Assembly (NCBI GenBank): GCA_020072965.1
Contig: JAIQFY010000001.1
Coordinates: 248,001 to 312,000, forward strand
Direction of reading: 5' to 3'
Source of the DNA: Terriglobia bacterium
Lineage (GTDB): Bacteria > Acidobacteriota > Terriglobia > JAIQFV01
Length of the DNA stretch: 64,000 bases
Below the pieces are notes generated by a model that saw nothing but the letters and a program-made list of their open reading frames with translations, did not search any database and was not told where the DNA came from. Shown piece after piece: positions 17,662-26,582 of this stretch. The translations under genes were made by a program, and so were the position numbers. Numbering within the stretch: the first letter of the stretch is position 1; the number at the start of each line of letters is the position of its first letter.

Positions 17662-19344
17662 ATGAGTAAGCCCCCTGAGACAGCCTCTTCCACGATAGAA
17701 GAAGCAAAGAAGCGGTGGGAAGAGACGACGCTGAAGCACTCACTCGAGAGACTCCCCGAAGAGAATGGTCCGTATACGACAGTGTCCATGCGCCCGGTGG
17801 AGCGGCTCTACACCCCTGCCGAACTTTCTGAATTTGACTTTGAACGGGATCTCAGCTTCCCAGGTGAGCCGCCCTTTACACGGGGCATTCATGCCACCGG
17901 GTACCGGGGGAAACCCTGGACAATGCGGCAGTTTGCGGGTTTTGGCACCCCCGAGCAAACCAACGAACGCTTCAAGTATCTTCTGGCCCACGGGCAGACC
18001 GGTCTGTCGGTGGCTTTCGACCTCCCGACGCTGATGGGCTACGATGCGGACCATCCCGTGAGTACGGGCGAGGTCGGCAAGTGCGGCGTCTCCATCTCGT
18101 CCCTGGCGGACATGGAAACCCTTTTCGACGGTATTCCGCTCGCCGAAGTCACGACGTCGATGACCATCAACGCGCCGGCCCACGTTATCTTCGCGATGTA
18201 CCTGGCGGTGGCCCGGAAGCAGGGCGCGGAATGGAAACTGATCTCCGGCACCCTTCAAAACGATATTCTCAAGGAATATATCGCCCAGAAAGAATGGATC
18301 TACCCCCCGCGACCTTCCCTGCGCCTCATCACGGATGGCTTCCTGTTTTGTGCGAAGGACGTGCCCCGATGGAACTCTATCTCCATTTCCGGCTACCATA
18401 TCCGGGAAGCCGGGGCGACCGCGGCGCAGGAGCTGGCATTTACCTTGCGTGACGGCATTGAATACGTTCAGGCGGGGATTGATGCGGGCATGGACGTGGA
18501 CGAATTTGCCCCCCGTCTTTCCTTCTTCTTTAATGCCCACAACGACTTCTTTGAAGAGATTGCGAAATACCGCGCCGCTCGCAAGATTTGGTATCACACC
18601 ATGAAGGAACGGTTCGGGGCGAAAGACCCGCGGTCGTTGCTCCTGCGTACCCATGCCCAGACCGCCGGGGTGAGCCTGACGGCGCAGCAGCCTTACAATA
18701 ACGTGGTTCGAGTGGCAATCCAGGCATTGGCGGCCGTCCTGGGGGGAACTCAATCCTTGCACACCAATTCCCTCGATGAGACCCTGGCCCTTCCCTCTGA
18801 ACAAGCGGTCACGATCGCACTTCGCACCCAGCAGATTATCGCCCATGAATCCGGGGTGGCAAACACCGTCGATCCCCTGGGAGGTTCCTATTATCTGGAG
18901 CGGTTGACGCTCGACATGGAAAAAGAATGCCATGATTACTTTGAACAAATCGACGCGATGGGGGGAATGATCGCCGCGATTGAGTGCGGCTTCCCACAGC
19001 GCGAAATTCAAGAGAGCGCCTACCAGTTTCAGAAGGCGGTCGAACGCAAAGAGAAGATCATCGTGGGAGTGAATGATTTCGTTTCCGAGAATGATCACCC
19101 GATTGATGTCCTGTACATCGATCATACCGTGGCGGACCGCCAAAGGGAAAAACTGGAACAATTGCGCAAAAACCGCGATAATGCGGCGGTGTCGAGGGCT
19201 CTTCGCTCCCTGCATCAAGCCGCTGAAGGCGATGATAATCTGATGCCCCATCTTATTGAGTGTGTGGAGGCCTATGCCACGTTGGGTGAGATCAGTGATG
19301 AGTTGAAGTTGGTCTTTGGCGTTTATGAGGAACCATTGTTTTAG
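17662..19344 (+). CDS. B12-dependent acyl-CoA mutase large subunit, isobutyryl-CoA mutase type
   Basis: A 560-residue catalytic TIM-barrel subunit of the methylmalonyl-CoA mutase family, without its B12 domain. [16 protein letters not shown] and [11 protein letters not shown] hold the conserved Ser, Gln and His. The two substrate-specificity positions are Phe91 (in RQFAGFG) and Gln209 (in KEYIAQKEW). Methylmalonyl-CoA mutases have Tyr89 and Arg207 there, whereas isobutyryl-CoA mutases have Phe80 and Gln198. Size also fits IcmA of Streptomyces (about 566 residues, split type). The likely reaction is isobutyryl-CoA to n-butyryl-CoA. The start at 17662 is preferred over one 14 codons upstream. 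The small subunit lies at 20804. Annotation pipelines would probably call this mutA. Confidence 0.85.
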   Translation: MSKPPETASSTIEEAKKRWEETTLKHSLERLPEENGPYTTVSMRPVERLYTPAELSEFDFERDLSFPGEPPFTRGIHATGYRGKPWTMRQFAGFGTPEQTNERFKYLLAHGQTGLSVAFDLPTLMGYDADHPVSTGEVGKCGVSISSLADMETLFDGIPLAEVTTSMTINAPAHVIFAMYLAVARKQGAEWKLISGTLQNDILKEYIAQKEWIYPPRPSLRLITDGFLFCAKDVPRWNSISISGYHIREAGATAAQELAFTLRDGIEYVQAGIDAGMDVDEFAPRLSFFFNAHNDFFEEIAKYRAARKIWYHTMKERFGAKDPRSLLLRTHAQTAGVSLTAQQPYNNVVRVAIQALAAVLGGTQSLHTNSLDETLALPSEQAVTIALRTQQIIAHESGVANTVDPLGGSYYLERLTLDMEKECHDYFEQIDAMGGMIAAIECGFPQREIQESAYQFQKAVERKEKIIVGVNDFVSENDHPIDVLYIDHTVADRQREKLEQLRKNRDNAAVSRALRSLHQAAEGDDNLMPHLIECVEAYATLGEISDELKLVFGVYEEPLF

Positions 19345-19522
19345 TGTTTCAGGGAAATAGTGTTCCTCCAGCGTTGTGCCGTCATTTACTCCTGGAGTCA
19401 AGGGCTTTTTAGGGTAGCGACCGGGCGCCTCGGAAGGTTTCTTCGTCCGAAAAACCGAGGTGCTTTTCTTGGGGGATTACGGGGTACACATTAAATTCAA
19501 GGGTTCAGGAGGGGGCTTGACC

Positions 19523-20506
19523 ATGATTAGAAGATGGGGAGTGACTTTCTTTCTTCTGATGTTCTTTGTATCGATCGCAGCCAGCTTCGGGGCGCCTGCC
19601 GACGCCGTGACAAAGCGCCGCGTTGCGCTCATGAATTTCGACTTTGGAACGGTTCAACGCTGGTGGTCCGGGGATTGGGATGTCGGCAAGGGCATCTCCG
19701 ACATGCTGGTCACCAAACTGGTGAAGGACGGAACCTATTCTGTCGTCGAGCGGAAGATGCTGGATCAGATCCTGGCAGAACAGAACTTTTCAAACAGCGA
19801 CCGTGCCAATCCGATGACGGCTGCCAAGATTGGAAAGATTCTGGGTGTCAACGCGATTATCGTTGGCAGCATCACCCAGTTCGGGTTTGACGACAAGAAC
19901 TTCAAGGTAGGGGGCGGAGGCGGCAGTTGGGGCGGATTCGGGCTGGGTAGCCTTGGCAAGAAGAGCATGAAGGCCATGGTGGCCATTGACGCACGAATGG
20001 TCGACACCACCACAGCCGAGATCCTGGGCGTGGCGCAAGGAAAAGGCGAATCCAAGCGGGGTAGTTTCTCTGTCGGTGGGGCCGGCGCCGGCGGTGGTGG
20101 CTGGGGCGCCGGGGGACTCGATATGGGCAGCAGTAACTTCCAGGAGAGTATCCTGGGCGAAGCCACGCGTGCGGCTGTGGACCAAGTGGCAGGAGAAATC
20201 ATCAGCAATGCCGAAAAAATTTCGGCGACTAAGATTGAAATTAACGGCATCGTGGCCGATGTCGATGGACAGAATGCTATTTTGAACATCGGCAAAGACC
20301 AGGGGGTTAAAATGGGTGACACTTACAAGCTTGAACGAGTCACCCGCACAGTTAAGGACCCGGCCACCGGCAAGGTTCTGAAACAAGTCACCAGCCTGAT
20401 TGGAACCATTAAGATCATCGAGGTGGACGCCAGCTCGGCCACCGGGGTCGTGACCGGAGGCCCTGCCAAGGTGGGTGACGTTGTCAAGAGCATCACATCC
20501 AATTGA
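19523..20506 (+). CDS. CsgG/HfaB-like secreted protein
   Basis: A 327-residue exported protein with an N-terminal hydrophobic signal segment (VTFFLLMFFVSIAASFGAPA). A CsgG-like domain follows (RRVALMNFDFGT, GISDMLVTKLVKDGTYSVVER, LGVNAIIVGSITQFG). Two glycine-rich loops (about residues 130-145 and 188-205) interrupt it. The C-terminal 80 residues resemble the FlgT/CsgG-associated beta domain (AILNIGKDQGVKMGDTY). There is no lipobox cysteine, unlike E. coli CsgG. AGGAGGGGG precedes the ATG at 19523. It sits between the two mutase subunit genes, which is unexpected. Role in export or envelope function is inferred. Confidence 0.78.
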   Translation: MIRRWGVTFFLLMFFVSIAASFGAPADAVTKRRVALMNFDFGTVQRWWSGDWDVGKGISDMLVTKLVKDGTYSVVERKMLDQILAEQNFSNSDRANPMTAAKIGKILGVNAIIVGSITQFGFDDKNFKVGGGGGSWGGFGLGSLGKKSMKAMVAIDARMVDTTTAEILGVAQGKGESKRGSFSVGGAGAGGGGWGAGGLDMGSSNFQESILGEATRAAVDQVAGEIISNAEKISATKIEINGIVADVDGQNAILNIGKDQGVKMGDTYKLERVTRTVKDPATGKVLKQVTSLIGTIKIIEVDASSATGVVTGGPAKVGDVVKSITSN

Positions 20507-20590
20507 CATCGGACACACGCAGTCCTGGGTGCAGCACCCGGAGTGGCGGTCTGCACACAGAGACTGCTTCGGTGGCCAAGGATATTCACG

Positions 20591-20634
20591 AAGGTTGGAC
20601 AGGTCACCTGACAGGTCCAACCTTTTCTATTGTT
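20591..20634 (+). terminator. Likely rho-independent terminator after the CsgG-like gene
   Basis: A 10-base perfect inverted repeat, AAGGTTGGAC (20591-20600) and GTCCAACCTT (20615-20624), is followed by TTCTATTGTTT. The T-run is broken, so strength is moderate. It would separate the CsgG-like gene from the mutase small-subunit gene. Confidence 0.6.
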
Positions 20635-20803
20635 TCGACACTGATCCGCTGGGCTGACTTGATAGTCCTCCAAGAACGCGGCGAGGAGACCCTCACCACC
20701 AGGATATGCGGACCCCGGCGATTCCCCGATGAGATGTTTTTCAGGAATTCGGCCTCGCATATTCTGAATCCAAGAAGCAATAAACTCATTGTTGAGGGCA
20801 ATC

Positions 20804-21217
20804 ATGGCCGATAAGAATCGCAAGATTCGAGTCCTGATCGCGAAACCCGGGCTGGATGGCCACGACCGGGGAGCAAAGGTTGTGGCCCGGGCGTTGCGAG
20901 ATGCCGGCATGGAGGTCATTTATACCGGTCTCCGTCAGACGCCCGAGCAAATCGTCAATGCGGCACTACAGGAAGACGTCGATGCGATCGGACTGTCCAT
21001 CCTGTCGGGTGCTCACAATACGATTGTGCCCCGAATCATGCAGCTGCTGAAGGACAACAATCTCGATGACGTCCTCGTGGTTTTGGGTGGAATCATTCCA
21101 GAACAGGATGTGGAGGAACTGAAGTCGCTGGGTGTCGCGGCGGTTTTCTTCCCGGGCACTTCGACCGAGGAGACGATCAAATTCATCCAGGAGAACGTCA
21201 AAGCACGACAATTGTAA
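20804..21217 (+). CDS. B12-binding small subunit of acyl-CoA mutase
   Basis: A 137-residue cobalamin-binding domain with the DxHxxG motif in [10 protein letters not shown], where His ligates cobalt. SILSGAHN and [18 protein letters not shown] form the rest of the Rossmann-like B12 pocket. It pairs with the large subunit at 17662 to form the split mutase; IcmB of Streptomyces is 136 residues. The start [10 protein letters not shown] at 20804 is favoured over one five codons upstream. No MeaB/IcmF-type G-protein chaperone gene is seen in the window. Confidence 0.9.
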   Translation: MADKNRKIRVLIAKPGLDGHDRGAKVVARALRDAGMEVIYTGLRQTPEQIVNAALQEDVDAIGLSILSGAHNTIVPRIMQLLKDNNLDDVLVVLGGIIPEQDVEELKSLGVAAVFFPGTSTEETIKFIQENVKARQL

Positions 21218-21409
21218 GTCCCTCACGGGATTGTGTCCGACACCTCGAGGACGTCAAATCGGGCCTCTGATGTCCGTTTCCAGTCCCGTGGGATTGGCTC
21301 TGGGAGCAATTGATCGGTTCCTCAGAAGAACGCGTGGACTCTGCCCGATAAGGACCCGGCTTGAACAAGTGTCAAGGCCAAGCCAATTTGTCACAAGCCT
21401 GAGGCAATT

Positions 21410-22765
21410 TTGATCCTGAAAAAGATCCAGCGGTCGCTCCTTCTTCTCGCCGTTCTTTTCTTTGTCCTCAGCCCCGCACTTCTCTCCTTTGCCCAGGAAA
21501 GCACCCTCACTCCAAAGGAAAAAACCGAAATACTCGACCAGGCAGACTCCATCCTGGATGAGCTGCGGACAATGCGAGGACAACCCCCGCCCCGGCCTGT
21601 CCACAAGGAATTCAAATCGAAAGAGCAGTTGCGCGACCTGCTGGCGCGTTATAGTCAGGAAGATAAGAACCAGCAGGCCCTTGAAGCAGAACGCAAGACC
21701 ATGTTGAAGTTCGGTCTCATCCCTCGAGATTTTCCTTATATCAAATTCGCCCTCGATCTCCTGACAGAGCAGGTCGCCGGTTTCTATGACTTCCGGAGCC
21801 ACGAGTTGAATTTGCTCGATAGCACCCCGATGGACTTGCAGGTCCCAGTCCTCGCCCACGAACTGACTCACGCGATTCAGGACCAAAACTTCAATTTGAA
21901 AACATTCAGCGAGCCAGCCCCGGGGAACGATGATCTGACGGAGGCGCATCATGCCCTGGTTGAGGGGGAGGCGACCGCGATGATGCTCGATTTCCTATTG
22001 AAGCCTATGGGGAGGAGCCTAAACACGCTGGGATTTGATTTTCGGGAGATGATCAATCAGACCGTTCAGATGACCACCGCCAATACAAAGGTGTTTCAAC
22101 AGGCTCCCCGCGCCCTTCAGACCACTCTGACCTCCCCCTATCTTTACGGGACGAGTTTCTTTCAATACTTCCGCCGTCATAACGACTGGTCTCGGGCCGG
22201 GGCAATCTATCGAGATCCTCCTTCTTCGATGGAACAAGTGATGCATCCCGATAAATACTTCGACCGGCGGGATAATCCCATTCCGCTGACCATCCCGGCC
22301 CCCAGACCAGAATTTCTCAAGCACAGGAAGCTCGTGGATTCCAACGTCCTGGGGGAACTGGGCATGCTGATCGTCCTTCAGCAATTCCTGAACGATGACA
22401 GTGCTCGCATCGCCAGTGAAGGTTGGGGCGGTGATCGATATCAGGTTTACGAGGATGAAGCCGGCCAGCTCCTCTTGCTGCTTTATACCACCTGGGACAC
22501 CCTGGAGGACACCGTTCAGTTTTTCAACAGCTATCGCGTCTTGCTGAGTCAAAAATACAAACGGCTCAAGGTGGTGACGGCCGAAGAACGCAAGCTCATG
22601 CGATGGGACTCAGAAGGCGAGCAGGTGGGATTGGAGATGAGGGACCATGATGTCATTGTGATCGAGGGGGCGCCCGCCTCCGAATTTGAATCCTTGCGGA
22701 CCCTGTTGTGGCACTCCAAACGCACCCCCACCGAATCACCACAAGTTGTCGACAGCGACCGATGA
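21410..22765 (+). CDS. Secreted HExxH metallopeptidase-like protein
   Basis: A 451-residue protein with an N-terminal signal peptide (LLLLAVLFFVLSPALLSFAQ). The zinc motif HELTHAIQDQ sits at 150-159 (His150, Glu151, His154), and a likely third ligand lies about 30 residues on in VEGEAT (Glu185 or Glu187). This spacing is gluzincin-like. The start is TTG at 21410; no in-frame ATG gives a full signal peptide. The stop overlaps the next gene by ATGA. Substrate unknown; the periplasm is the likely location. Confidence 0.78.
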   Translation: MILKKIQRSLLLLAVLFFVLSPALLSFAQESTLTPKEKTEILDQADSILDELRTMRGQPPPRPVHKEFKSKEQLRDLLARYSQEDKNQQALEAERKTMLKFGLIPRDFPYIKFALDLLTEQVAGFYDFRSHELNLLDSTPMDLQVPVLAHELTHAIQDQNFNLKTFSEPAPGNDDLTEAHHALVEGEATAMMLDFLLKPMGRSLNTLGFDFREMINQTVQMTTANTKVFQQAPRALQTTLTSPYLYGTSFFQYFRRHNDWSRAGAIYRDPPSSMEQVMHPDKYFDRRDNPIPLTIPAPRPEFLKHRKLVDSNVLGELGMLIVLQQFLNDDSARIASEGWGGDRYQVYEDEAGQLLLLLYTTWDTLEDTVQFFNSYRVLLSQKYKRLKVVTAEERKLMRWDSEGEQVGLEMRDHDVIVIEGAPASEFESLRTLLWHSKRTPTESPQVVDSDR

Positions 22766-23310
22766 CGGCAGAGCTTAGAAGCAAGATTGTTACCGTGTTC
22801 GGCAGCCGGTACCCTCGACCGGACGACCCGGACTACGATGCGGCCCGCCGTCTCGGAAAACTCCTCGCTGAACGGGGCTACTCGATCTGCACCGGAGGAT
22901 ATACCGGCATCATGGAAGCCTCTTCAAAAGGGGCGCGAGAGGCACACGGACACACTATCGGGGTAACGGTGGAGTCCTTTCGCGGGTCGGTGAATCCGTT
23001 TGTCGTGGAGGAAATCCGAACTCAAAATCTGTTTTCCCGGCTCGAAAAACTCATCGCCCTGGGTCAGGCCTACGTGGTGTTTCGCGGCGGAATGGGCACC
23101 CTGGCCGAGCTCTGCCTCGTCTGGAATCTGGTCCAGATGGGCCAAATTCCATCACACCGCCCTATCTTCCTCGTTGGGTCATTCTGGAATCGCTTTCTCG
23201 ATGAGTGGAGGCGCTCCACCGACACCGCACCTCAGGACTATGCTTTGTTGAGTGTGGTCACGCAACCAGAGAAGATCGTTGAGGTGTTGGAGAGGCAGAT
23301 GAACCCGTGA
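22762..23310 (+). CDS. LOG-family protein
   Basis: A 182-residue Rossmann-fold protein of the Lonely Guy family, whose members release cytokinin or other bases from nucleoside 5'-monophosphates. The nucleotide loop is present as GGYTGIMEA. The signature PGGxGTxxE appears here as RGGMGTLAE at 108-116, with Arg in place of Pro and the catalytic Glu116 kept. The ATG overlaps the metallopeptidase stop (ATGA), so the two are coupled. The substrate is uncertain; many bacterial LOG proteins act on purine nucleotides in general. Confidence 0.8.
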   Translation: MTAELRSKIVTVFGSRYPRPDDPDYDAARRLGKLLAERGYSICTGGYTGIMEASSKGAREAHGHTIGVTVESFRGSVNPFVVEEIRTQNLFSRLEKLIALGQAYVVFRGGMGTLAELCLVWNLVQMGQIPSHRPIFLVGSFWNRFLDEWRRSTDTAPQDYALLSVVTQPEKIVEVLERQMNP

Positions 23311-23329
23311 ATGGGATAAGCGAATTGTA

Positions 23330-23350
23330 GGGCGACCAGCCTGGTCGCCC
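23330..23350. repeat. Short palindrome between convergent genes
   Basis: A perfect 10-base inverted repeat (GGGCGACCAG at 23330-23339 and CTGGTCGCCC at 23341-23350) lies between the LOG gene and the convergent enoyl-CoA hydratase gene. It may be a dispersed palindrome or a bidirectional terminator; no T-run follows on either strand. Confidence 0.55.
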
Positions 23351-23369
23351 CACAGAAACCCACCGCACA

Positions 23370-24137
23370 TTACTTATTCTTCTTCAGAAAACCAGCCACA
23401 CCCTGCCTGCAATCTTCAGTCATCCGAGCCAGGGTATTCACATCGACCCCAACCCGCAGGGCCTGTTCCCACGGCATCCCGTCAATGGAATAGAGAAGTG
23501 ACTTGGTCAGGGCCACGGCTGAAGGGCTGAGGCGGGTCAATGCGGCGAGATACGCCCCTGCCTCCCCCTCCAGGCTGTCGTCATCAAAAACCCTATTGAT
23601 CAAGCCGACGCGCTCTGCCTCAATGGCGGTAATGGGTTCGGCTAGCGCCAGCAGCTCAAACGCCCGCTTCTCGCTGACAGCGCGACGCGCGAGGGCGGAA
23701 ACGATGGCGGGAACGAACCCGACTTTGGTCTCCGTGTAAGCAAACTGTGCGCTCCTCGCCGCCAGGATGAGATCACACGCGGTGGCCAGGCCACATCCTC
23801 CGGCAAGCGCCCTTCCCTGTACCACCGCAACTATGGGTTTGGAGGTTTTTCGCATGAGAACAATCAAGTCCATCAACGATTTCGCATCCTCGATATTCTC
23901 CATCACATCGAGCTGCTGAATATTCTGGAGGACGCTTAAGTCCATGCCGGCACAAAAGTCCTTCCCTGCGCCATCCAACCTGATGGCCTTTACAGCCGCG
24001 TTTGATCCGGCATCGTGAAAGGCCTTTTTCAACTCTGCAATCAGTTCGAAATCGAGCGCGTTTCGCTTTTCAGGCCGGTTCAGGGTAATGCGTGCAATGG
24101 AATTGTCAATCTTGAAGATCAGTCTTGTATGATTCAC
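23370..24137 (-). CDS. Enoyl-CoA hydratase/isomerase family protein
   Basis: A 255-residue crotonase-fold protein. The oxyanion-hole segments are DFCAGMDLS and GRALAGGCGLATACD. One catalytic Glu is visible in TETKVGFVP, while the position of the other Glu in classical hydratases is Gly (GGCGLA). This pattern fits 3-methylglutaconyl-CoA-type hydratases or isomerases better than classic crotonase. In the same direction as the AtuA and carboxyltransferase genes upstream, it plausibly hydrates the product of a carboxylation step. Gene order and residues support this but do not prove it. Confidence 0.82.
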   Translation of the reverse strand: MNHTRLIFKIDNSIARITLNRPEKRNALDFELIAELKKAFHDAGSNAAVKAIRLDGAGKDFCAGMDLSVLQNIQQLDVMENIEDAKSLMDLIVLMRKTSKPIVAVVQGRALAGGCGLATACDLILAARSAQFAYTETKVGFVPAIVSALARRAVSEKRAFELLALAEPITAIEAERVGLINRVFDDDSLEGEAGAYLAALTRLSPSAVALTKSLLYSIDGMPWEQALRVGVDVNTLARMTEDCRQGVAGFLKKNK

Positions 24138-24541
24138 AGGTGTACGACCTCAATTCTCAGGTGCATTGAACTACAGAACAACTCAAATTGCTCCGAAGAA
24201 CGAAAGCAGACTATTGATGATGATCAAACAGAGGGACAATAGTAGTAAAGTTCGGAGATGATATGCGGCTCTGCCGCTCATTATTGAGGAAAGGCTCAGC
24301 CTTTCCGGCTCACCCAAACCCTTTGATCCCCTCACGAGCCGCTAAAGCCCGCCGTCCCGCGAGGCGGGACGGCGGGCTTTAGCGATTCATGGAAAAAATG
24401 GAAGAAGGCTCCCCACGGTAAGCCAGAGGCTTACCGTCCGCCACGGCGGAAGCGGCAGAGCCGCATATCGCAGTAATTCCCCTTTAGCAACCTTGGTTTT
24501 TCACCATGCAACTCAGAAGGACTTAAGAAATCCCGGGTTAA
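24138..24541. other. Intergenic region with composite palindromic element
   Basis: This 404-base gap in the minus-strand acyl-CoA gene run contains no plausible gene. It contains the nested palindromes listed at 24260-24469. The outer arms are 19-base perfect inverted repeats and four shorter hairpins lie between them. Confidence 0.75.
24260..24469. repeat. Composite palindromic element with 19-bp terminal inverted repeats
   Basis: Perfect 19-base inverted repeats (24260-24278 and 24451-24469, with core GCGGCTCTGCCGCT) enclose nested hairpins. These are a 9-base repeat at 24288-24306, a perfect 20-base arm pair with a 3-base loop at 24341-24383, and a 10-base pair at 24415-24437. The terminal core recurs at 54600. 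It resembles a non-coding mobile element or structured repeat. Confidence 0.8.
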
Positions 24542-24904
24542 TCATCTCCTCCGTCCCGCGATCCCTCCGGATTTTTTGCGAAACAGCGCTGGTGGGACCT
24601 CGATCACCATCCGAAGCAAAGCAGTCGAATACGTTTTCCCTTGCGCATCCGTCTTCAGGGATACGGTTCCACCCCCGCCCAAAGATTCATGAAGCAGAAA
24701 ATTCAGAGCCCCGAGATTGGGAATCTCAAATCGTTCCACCGGGCCTTTGCAGATGCCCCGAAAATGTTTCTTTACGCGCGCCGCAGTGACCTCTTTAACA
24801 AGGGTGGGATAGTATGCAAGCTCGAGCGCGATGAGCCCTATATTTGCGGTATCGCCCTTATCACCCGACCGTGCGTGAGCCAACTGAAGCAACTGAACTT
24901 TCAT
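24542..24904 (-). CDS. AtuA-associated C-terminal domain protein
   Basis: A 120-residue protein matching the small domain found next to, or fused to, AtuA. It opens MKVQLLQLAHARSGDKGDTA with the typical ARSGDKGD motif; HESLGGGGTVSLKTDAQGKTY is the conserved end. The ATG at 24904 follows GAGGGATC. It lies 40 bases downstream of the AtuA gene and probably forms a complex with it. Role in acyclic terpene or branched-chain acyl-CoA catabolism is by association; the biochemical step is not established. Confidence 0.82.
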   Translation of the reverse strand: MKVQLLQLAHARSGDKGDTANIGLIALELAYYPTLVKEVTAARVKKHFRGICKGPVERFEIPNLGALNFLLHESLGGGGTVSLKTDAQGKTYSTALLRMVIEVPPALFRKKSGGIAGRRR

Positions 24905-24944
24905 CGATCCCTCTGTGCTACAACCAGGCTGGTCGTGCTGCGAA

Positions 24945-26303
24945 TCAAAGAACTTCAATTACCGGAACAACTTCCGATTTCAGGATCAAGCCGGGCCAAT
25001 AGGCAACGATCTCTTCAACCTTGGGACGCCCCCCGGCAAATCCAGTCACTGTCGGCGGCCCATTCAGTACGAGCGGAACGATCTCCCGGGTAAAGCGTTC
25101 GACGTCGTCTTTGATTTGCGATCTGACCCCAATGCGAAACTGCACTTCGGCGATGTCAGGAGGTGGTTCACTGGAAAGAGGGCCATGACACGCATCGACA
25201 CCAACAAACTCAGTGAGGACCTCTTCAAATTTCAAACCCATCGATCTCAGTCGATCCCGCACAACTTTGTCTGCCGCCTTTGCCTTTTCGTAGGCCTCGG
25301 GCCAGCCATACACCAGCGTTCCCACCGCCTTCCACCCCGAAGAATAACTGATTGAGACCTTATAAAAGGGCGTGGCCGGCCTGCCCCGGATTCCAGAGAA
25401 ACGCACTCGATCTTTCCCCTCCTGCCGCAATTGGATGGTCGTGAAATCCGCAATACAGTCGGGAGTGATATAGGACCGGGGATCGCCCATTTCATACACC
25501 AACTGCTCCTTCACCGTCGGTACGTCGACGCGACCCCCGGTTCCTTTGTGTTTGGTAATGACAAAGGTCCCATCTTCAAATGCCTCGATTATTGGATATC
25601 CGATGTTTGCGAGACCAGGCACTCTCTTCCAATTGACCAGGGAATTCCCGCCAGTCGATTGCGCGCCGCATTCCACGGTGTGGCCGGCGACTGTTCCCGC
25701 AGCGAGCCGATGCCAATCTTCCTCCTCCCATCCGAACTCAAAGGCCATGGGCGCCAGGGAAAGACCGGTGTCCGTGCAACGTCCAGTGACAATCACATTG
25801 GCTCCCTTTTTCAACGCCTCCACAATCGGCCAGGCCCCGAAATACACATTGGCGCTTTGAACCCTTCCCCGGACAGCTTGCAGCGGCTCTCTTGTTTCCA
25901 TATTCTCGAGGGTTACACCCCGTGAAAGGAAATCATCCAGCCTGCCGGAGATGTCATCGCCGGAGACAATGCCCACTTTGATCCGGGACGAGAGGCCGAG
26001 CTTTTCAGCGACGGCGCGGACCGCCTCCGCACACGCCTGCGGGTTCACCCCGCCGGCATTTGCGATGATCCGGATATTCTTCTCAACACACCGGGGCAGG
26101 ATGCGCTCGACGATCGGGATGAAGTCTTTCGCATAGCCCAGCCGGGGATCACGGGATTTCTGTTTCTGAAGAATTGACATGGTGATCTCTGCCAGATAGT
26201 CCATAACCAGGTAGTCCAGTGGTCCGCCCTCCACCAGGCGGACGGGCGCCTCCGGCCAATCACCCCAGAAACCCTGTCCACATCCGATTCGAATGTTCTT
26301 CAA
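24945..26303 (-). CDS. AtuA-family (DUF1446) protein
   Basis: A 452-residue cytoplasmic protein of the AtuA/DUF1446 family, first seen in the Pseudomonas citronellol/geraniol (atu) cluster. Recognisable parts are [12 protein letters not shown] at the N-terminus, [28 protein letters not shown] and [15 protein letters not shown]. The family reaction is not settled. The partner small domain is a separate gene downstream instead of a fusion. Upstream, after about 280 bases of intergenic DNA, comes the carboxyltransferase gene. Confidence 0.88.
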   Translation of the reverse strand: MKNIRIGCGQGFWGDWPEAPVRLVEGGPLDYLVMDYLAEITMSILQKQKSRDPRLGYAKDFIPIVERILPRCVEKNIRIIANAGGVNPQACAEAVRAVAEKLGLSSRIKVGIVSGDDISGRLDDFLSRGVTLENMETREPLQAVRGRVQSANVYFGAWPIVEALKKGANVIVTGRCTDTGLSLAPMAFEFGWEEEDWHRLAAGTVAGHTVECGAQSTGGNSLVNWKRVPGLANIGYPIIEAFEDGTFVITKHKGTGGRVDVPTVKEQLVYEMGDPRSYITPDCIADFTTIQLRQEGKDRVRFSGIRGRPATPFYKVSISYSSGWKAVGTLVYGWPEAYEKAKAADKVVRDRLRSMGLKFEEVLTEFVGVDACHGPLSSEPPPDIAEVQFRIGVRSQIKDDVERFTREIVPLVLNGPPTVTGFAGGRPKVEEIVAYWPGLILKSEVVPVIEVL

Positions 26304-26582
26304 ATTGTTACCCGCTGGAATTCACCGCAGAAGCGCGGAGGTTTCAGATGAAATTCAGGGGCAGACACCTTACCCCTATGAACCTCGAAAGCCCTTTAAA
26401 TCCGGTGTCTGTCTCATCACGGGGTAGCTCGCTGTGGTAGCCCAGAGGGTTCTTGCGCCGGGAGCCTTATCCGACAGCCTACAAGATTCCCCGGGTAAAA
26501 CGTCCACTCTCGACCCACATCCGCCTACCCTTAAACTCAGCGTACTTTGCGCTCTCTGCGGTGAATAGATTCTTAATTTCAA

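Noticed and set aside
17740-19401. A 553-codon open frame antisense to the mutase gene
   Set aside because: It mirrors a gene with intact family motifs; the long antisense frame follows from codon bias. No ribosome-binding site or known motif.
17662-21217. Naming the mutase as methylmalonyl-CoA mutase
   Set aside because: The Tyr and Arg needed for the carboxylate substrate are Phe and Gln.
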